Of a DNA stretch of 64,000 nucleotides, positions 61,807-64,000 are shown piece after piece. Source of the DNA: Paraclostridium bifermentans (GTDB taxonomy: Bacteria; Bacillota; Clostridia; Peptostreptococcales; Peptostreptococcaceae); NCBI RefSeq assembly GCF_019916025.1, contig NZ_CP079737.1:1364001-1428000 (forward strand), written 5' to 3'. A program made the position numbers and the translations under genes. The notes under the pieces were generated by a model. It did no database searches, had not been told where the DNA came from, and saw only the letters and a list, made by a program, of their open reading frames with translations. The stretch's first letter is position 1. The number at the start of each line of letters is the position of its first letter.

Positions 61807-62286
61807 ATGAAAGTAAGAGGATTTGAAAAAGTAAGTAAAGTAGAATTTGAGAAAGCAAATGCAGATATAGCATATGAAGAATTAACATTACCTAAGAGAG
61901 CAACAAAATTTGCTGCAGGGTATGATATAAAAAGTACATTAAATTTCACACTAGAACCAGGAGAAGAGATAGTAATCCCAACTGGTTTTAAAGCATATAT
62001 GCAAGTTGGAGAAATGCTAGCGTTATTCCCAAGAAGTGGAATGGGGTTTAAATACCAAATACAATTAGCAAATACTGTAGGTATAGGCGATGGTGACTAC
62101 TATAACTGTGAATCTAATGAAGGTCATTATTTTATAAAATTAGTTAATAGAGGAAAAAAATATTGGGAAGTTAAAGTAGGTGATGGTATAGGACAAGCTA
62201 TATTCATGCCAATACTTTTAGCAGATGGAGACGATTTTGAAACTGGTGAAGTAAGAACTGGTGGATTTGGAAGTACAGGTAAATAA
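61807..62286 (+). CDS. dut: Deoxyuridine 5'-triphosphate nucleotidohydrolase (dUTPase)
   Basis: Hydrolyses dUTP to dUMP, keeping uracil out of DNA and feeding thymidylate synthesis. 159 residues, trimeric dUTPase fold. Motif 1 AAGYDIKS (about 37-44), motif 2 FPRSGMGFK (about 73-81), motif 3 NTVGIGDGDYY (about 89-99), motif 5 RTGGFGSTGK at the end. Motif 3 reads GIGDGDYY, not the common GVIDADYRG, as in several clostridial and phage forms. AAAGGAGAAACATA precedes the ATG. Monocistronic. Confidence 0.92.
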   Translation: MKVRGFEKVSKVEFEKANADIAYEELTLPKRATKFAAGYDIKSTLNFTLEPGEEIVIPTGFKAYMQVGEMLALFPRSGMGFKYQIQLANTVGIGDGDYYNCESNEGHYFIKLVNRGKKYWEVKVGDGIGQAIFMPILLADGDDFETGEVRTGGFGSTGK

Positions 62287-62295
62287 TAAATATTC

Positions 62296-62337
62296 AAAAG
62301 ACCCCTATGTCGTAAATTATGATATAGGGGTCCTTTA
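62296..62337 (+). terminator. Terminator after dut
   Basis: A GC-rich stem GACCCCTATGTC / GATATAGGGGTC with a 9-nt loop, one wobble and one bulge, then T-rich sequence. Confidence 0.82.
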
Positions 62338-62418
62338 TTGTCAATTTAATGTTACAAAATAAAATAGGAAAATATGGTATTATATATAAAGATATATACA
62401 AAAAGGAGTTGATTAACA

Positions 62419-63579
62419 ATGTTAGACTTTACTTTTCACAATCCAACTAAAATAGTATTTGGAAAAGATAAAATAGAAGAATTAAATTCACTTATACCAG
62501 AGAATTCAAGAGTTTTAATCCTTTACGGAGGAGGAAGCATTAAAAAATTTGGAACTTTAGATAAGGTAAAAGACGCTTTAAAAGGGCGTGAGATATTTGA
62601 ATTTTCAGGTATAGAACCCAACCCTAAATATGAAACACTAGTAAAAGCGGCAGAACTAGTTACAAAAGAAAATATAGATTTTTTATTAGCTGTCGGGGGA
62701 GGTTCAGTAATGGACGGAACTAAGTTTGTTAACTTAGCAGCAAACTATGAAGGTGAAGACAAAACAGATTTATTAAATTATGGATTTAATCCTGTACCAG
62801 TTTCTAAGGGGTTACCTATAGGAACAGTAGTTACACTTCCGGCAACTGGATCAGAAATGAATGGAGGAGCAGTTATTTCTTACAATGGGGGTAAATTCTC
62901 TGTTAGAAGCCCTTTATCATTTCCGACATTTTCAATCTTAGATCCAACACTTACATTTACTTTACCTAAAACACAAGTAGCAAATGGAGTAGTAGACACA
63001 TATATACATGTATTAGAACAATATGCTACATATCCTGTTGATGCAAGATTCCAAGATAGAACAGCAGAAGGTATATTAAAAACATTAATAGAAATAGGAA
63101 GAGATACTATAGACAATCCAACAGACTATGATTTAAGATCAAATTTAGTTTGGTGTGCAACTATGGGACTTAATGGTCTTATAGCTGCAGGAGTTCCCCA
63201 AGATTGGACAACACATAAAATAGGACATGAATTAACTGCTATATATGGAATAGATCATGCTAAAACATTAGCAGCTGTACTTCCAGCACTTTGGGAAGTA
63301 AGAAGAAATGAGAAAGGTCCTAAACTAGTTCAATATGCTGAGCGTGTATGGGATATAAAAGAAGGTAGCGATGATGAAAAAATAGATCTAGCAATAAGAA
63401 AAACTCGTGAGTTCTTTGAAAGCTTAGATATGCCAACTCATTTATCGAATTATGGACTTAAAAAAGAAGATGTAAATACTGTTGTAAGTTCTCTTGAACG
63501 TCATGGAATGACTAATTTATCAGAACGAAGAGACTTAGGATTAGATATAAGTCGCAAAATAATAGAAAAAGCACTTTAA
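62419..63579 (+). CDS. Iron-containing alcohol dehydrogenase (YqhD/butanol dehydrogenase type)
   Basis: NAD(P)-dependent alcohol/aldehyde oxidoreductase of the group III metal-dependent family, 386 residues. NAD motif LLAVGGGSVMDGTKF (about 93-107). Metal ligands are expected in VVDTYIHVLEQY (Asp and His, about 194-205), THKIGHELTA and GIDHAKTLA (two His). YGGGSIKKFG near residue 38 matches YqhD/BDH. In a fermenting anaerobe it reduces short-chain aldehydes to alcohols to recycle NAD(P)H. AAAGGAGTTGATTAACA precedes the ATG. Monocistronic. Confidence 0.9.
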   Translation: MLDFTFHNPTKIVFGKDKIEELNSLIPENSRVLILYGGGSIKKFGTLDKVKDALKGREIFEFSGIEPNPKYETLVKAAELVTKENIDFLLAVGGGSVMDGTKFVNLAANYEGEDKTDLLNYGFNPVPVSKGLPIGTVVTLPATGSEMNGGAVISYNGGKFSVRSPLSFPTFSILDPTLTFTLPKTQVANGVVDTYIHVLEQYATYPVDARFQDRTAEGILKTLIEIGRDTIDNPTDYDLRSNLVWCATMGLNGLIAAGVPQDWTTHKIGHELTAIYGIDHAKTLAAVLPALWEVRRNEKGPKLVQYAERVWDIKEGSDDEKIDLAIRKTREFFESLDMPTHLSNYGLKKEDVNTVVSSLERHGMTNLSERRDLGLDISRKIIEKAL

Positions 63580-63601
63580 TTATATTAATTTAAATTAAAA
63601 T

Positions 63602-63641
63602 AAAAGCTATAGTTTTATAAATTATAAAACTATAGCTTTTT
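63602..63641 (+). terminator. Terminator after alcohol dehydrogenase gene
   Basis: A 19-bp perfect inverted repeat (63602-63620 with 63622-63640) and T-run. Confidence 0.9.
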
Positions 63642-63764
63642 ATGTATAAATGGAAAAATTTAGCATGATAGATTAGTTTACCAAAAAATTTAAAATACAA
63701 AAAATGAGTTATTTAAGTATAAAATGAGAATAATAAAACTACTAAAACTAAAAGGAGACTAATT

Positions 63765-64000
63765 ATGCTAAAGACAAAAATTACAATTTTAATTTTAGTG
63801 GCTTTAATGGGAAGCACAATAGTGTCAAATGCAAATGAAGTTAACACACAAGACCTGATTTTAGGCGGATGTAAGTTAAAACAGTGTGAAGTAAAAAGTG
63901 ATAAAAGAACAAAAAATTATGATGAAGAAAATATTATAGAGAGATTTTTCAGACCATCTAAACTTCCAGTTTTAAATGATAAAGACGAAAGTTCACTTTA
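63765..64000 (+). CDS. Secreted protein, unknown (3' end outside window)
   Basis: A frame that begins with ATG at 63765 after AAAGGAG and stays open for 78 codons to the window edge. The first 25 residues are a signal peptide: MLKTK, a hydrophobic ITILILVALMGSTIV, then SNANE with a likely cleavage after SNA. The mature part so far (LGGCKLKQCEVKSDK...) has two nearby cysteines and many charged residues. It is too short to assign to a family. A peptidase or cell-wall protein would fit the neighbourhood, but this is only a guess. Confidence 0.6.
   Translation, partial: MLKTKITILILVALMGSTIVSNANEVNTQDLILGGCKLKQCEVKSDKRTKNYDEENIIERFFRPSKLPVLNDKDESSL

Noticed and set aside
1-64000. tRNA, rRNA, CRISPR arrays or insertion sequences
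   Set aside because: I saw no TPsiC-arm signature, no rRNA-like GC-rich block, no spaced direct repeats and no transposase-like protein on either strand.

Overview
The window is AT-rich chromosomal DNA with AAGGAGG-type ribosome binding sites, frequent TTG/GTG starts and long perfect terminator hairpins. Its content is rubrerythrin, a class F flavodiiron protein, peptide and amino-acid use, a DUF969/DUF979 5-oxoproline system and a probable HesB-like selenoprotein. Together these point to an anaerobic amino-acid-fermenting member of the Clostridia, most like Peptostreptococcaceae (the Clostridioides / Paraclostridium / Paeniclostridium / Romboutsia group). The species cannot be fixed from the sequence alone. 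I saw no rRNA, tRNA, CRISPR array, insertion sequence or prophage.

Layout. 1-6.1 kb: the 3' part of a DinG-type helicase (cut by the window edge), then a tyrosine phosphatase fragment and a PotB/PotC-type ABC transporter. The phosphatase and the first permease stand head to head and both lack their 5' ends, which looks like a deletion scar. 6-12 kb: Nudix hydrolase, two small rhodaneses, rubrerythrin, a nitronate monooxygenase/FabK-like flavoprotein, a MATE exporter and RNase Z. 12.3-17.7 kb: two tandem paralogous Xaa-Pro aminopeptidases with matching promoters that overlap a cre-like operator, followed by a POT di/tripeptide transporter. 17.7-23.7 kb: a divergent AraC regulator and a sugar-uptake operon (Gfo/Idh/MocA oxidoreductase, lipoprotein binding protein, two permeases; no ATPase). 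24-30.6 kb: a Gate-domain membrane protein, the 842-residue flavodiiron fusion, an LPG-synthase-type flippase and a DAACS symporter.

30.6-35.2 kb: a YvlD-like membrane protein, a HesB-like gene with an in-frame TGA at codon 37 followed by a plausible bacterial SECIS hairpin (a likely selenoprotein), a small coiled-coil protein, and a pyroglutamate operon (DUF969, DUF979, pyrrolidone-carboxylate peptidase, gamma-glutamylcyclotransferase-like protein). 35-45.8 kb: an SH3/L,D-transpeptidase with no visible signal peptide, topoisomerase III, a TIM-barrel isomerase-like protein, a PepSY protein, cysK-cysE, a heme oxygenase, an EcsC protein and a LytTR/GHKL two-component system. The last is divergent from an FtsX-type ABC exporter (46-49.2 kb). 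49.4-55.2 kb: an accessory-looking set of four GNAT acetyltransferases, a methyltransferase, a PH-domain protein, an orphan ParB-like protein, a PhnP-like hydrolase and a small membrane gene broken by a TGA. 55.4-64 kb: a NatA/NatB-CPBP exporter, a GlpA-like FAD/BFD oxidoreductase with a degenerate flavoprotein partner, a MerR regulator, dUTPase, an iron alcohol dehydrogenase and the start of a secreted protein cut by the window edge.

How it fits together. Three themes recur. One is peptide economy: POT transporter, two aminopeptidases P, pyroglutamyl peptidase and 5-oxoproline transport. The second is defence against oxygen and peroxide: rubrerythrin, the flavodiiron fusion, rhodaneses and heme oxygenase. 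The third is envelope sensing and export: the two-component system with its FtsX ABC exporter, NatAB, MATE and the flippase. Almost every operon ends in its own stem-loop, so transcription units can be read directly from the sequence.
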